From JBHJGM01 sp050331815 (GTDB taxonomy: Bacteria; Verrucomicrobiota; Verrucomicrobiia; Opitutales; JBHJGM01), in assembly GCA_050331815.1 (NCBI GenBank), contig JBHJGM010000003.1, forward strand, positions 62,001 through 126,000: a DNA stretch of 64,000 nucleotides, given 5' to 3'. Positions 63,880 through 64,000 of the stretch are shown here, one piece after another. The notes under the pieces are model-generated. The model had not been told where the DNA came from and did no database searches. It worked only from the letters and a program-made list of their open reading frames with translations. Made by a program: the position numbers and the translations under genes. How positions within the stretch are numbered: the stretch's first letter is position 1; each line of letters starts with the position of its first letter.

Positions 63880-63907
63880 TTGACCCGATGTTCAGGTTTG
63901 ATAAGGT
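63880..63907 (+). promoter_or_regulatory. Candidate leuC promoter
   Basis: TTGACC (63880-63885) and TAAGGT (63902-63907) are 16 bases apart, 24 bases before the leuC ATG. The -10 is poor. A 6-bp inverted repeat GGGCAG/CTGCCC (63828-63845) lies upstream. Confidence 0.3.
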
Positions 63908-63930
63908 TGCGAGTTACATCTGTTTGCAGC

Positions 63931-64000
63931 ATGGCCAGGAATTTGTACGAAAAAGTTTGGGACGCTCACGCCGTCCGCACGCTCTCCAGCGGGCAGACCC
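63931..64000 (+). CDS. leuC: 3-isopropylmalate dehydratase large subunit, N-terminal part (cut by window end)
   Basis: The first 23 codons give NLYEKVWDAHAVRTLSSGQT after MAR. This is the characteristic N-terminus of LeuC, the large [4Fe-4S] subunit of isopropylmalate isomerase in leucine synthesis. The rest lies outside. The ATG at 63931 is the first in frame. Confidence 0.85.
   Translation, partial: MARNLYEKVWDAHAVRTLSSGQT

Overview
The window is a gene-dense, GC-rich chromosomal segment, most likely from a member of the Verrucomicrobia (Opitutae-like). I infer this from a PEP-CTERM protein at 63039-63749, large secreted glycoside hydrolases and formylglycine enzymes, few clear Shine-Dalgarno sequences, GlnS instead of GatCAB-only glutamine charging, and a cytochrome caa3 locus. 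No phage, insertion sequence, CRISPR array, rRNA or tRNA was recognised. Both ends cut genes: recN on the left, leuC on the right.

Layout. 1-5171: end of recN, a lipoprotein, the GTPase/ATPase ychF and a large hybrid histidine kinase. 5425-10985: rpsP-trmD-rplS (no rimM) followed by a 1276-residue AsmA/TamB-like envelope protein. 11080-19958: a sulfatase/carbohydrate theme, with an anaerobic sulfatase maturase, a small methyltransferase, a 1697-residue secreted GH2 enzyme, and an aerobic formylglycine-generating enzyme behind a small unknown gene. 19965-30947: a divergent cluster that looks like glucosylglycerate-type compatible-solute metabolism. It holds glucosyl-3-phosphoglycerate synthase (gpgS), two GT4 glycosyltransferases, a HAD phosphatase, a GH13_18 phosphorylase, an ADP-ribosylglycohydrolase-family protein, an M20-fold protein that has lost its catalytic glutamates, and a sigma-54 activator lacking a recognisable sensor domain.

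31120-43864: an MFS/PlsC/acyl-ACP-synthetase fusion with a coupled hydrolase, a two-gene unit of an intact trypsin-like protease and a beta-lactamase-fold protein with all catalytic motifs lost, an ABCG half-transporter, radC, a secreted unknown protein and an SLC13-type permease. 43929-56694: a cytochrome caa3 oxidase island. It carries the structural genes ctaC-D-E-F and ctaG, the haem A genes ctaB and ctaA, a DUF420 membrane protein, a cupredoxin, and a divergent sco operon. That operon ends in a membrane-anchored protein with two copies of an H-x12-H-x-H-P motif, a candidate copper-handling protein. 57245-64000: glnS, a DUF4914-type P-loop protein, a GNAT acetyltransferase, a secreted unknown, the PEP-CTERM protein with a strong terminator, and the start of leuC.

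The two parts most worth following up are the solute cluster with its pseudo-peptidase and the caa3/copper island with the duplicated His motif. Two inverted-repeat, MITE-like intergenic elements (22981-23163 and 56843-57029) are the only candidate repeats. Start codons were often moved downstream of the longest frame, using signal peptides, known family N-termini or translational coupling; where this was done it is stated.
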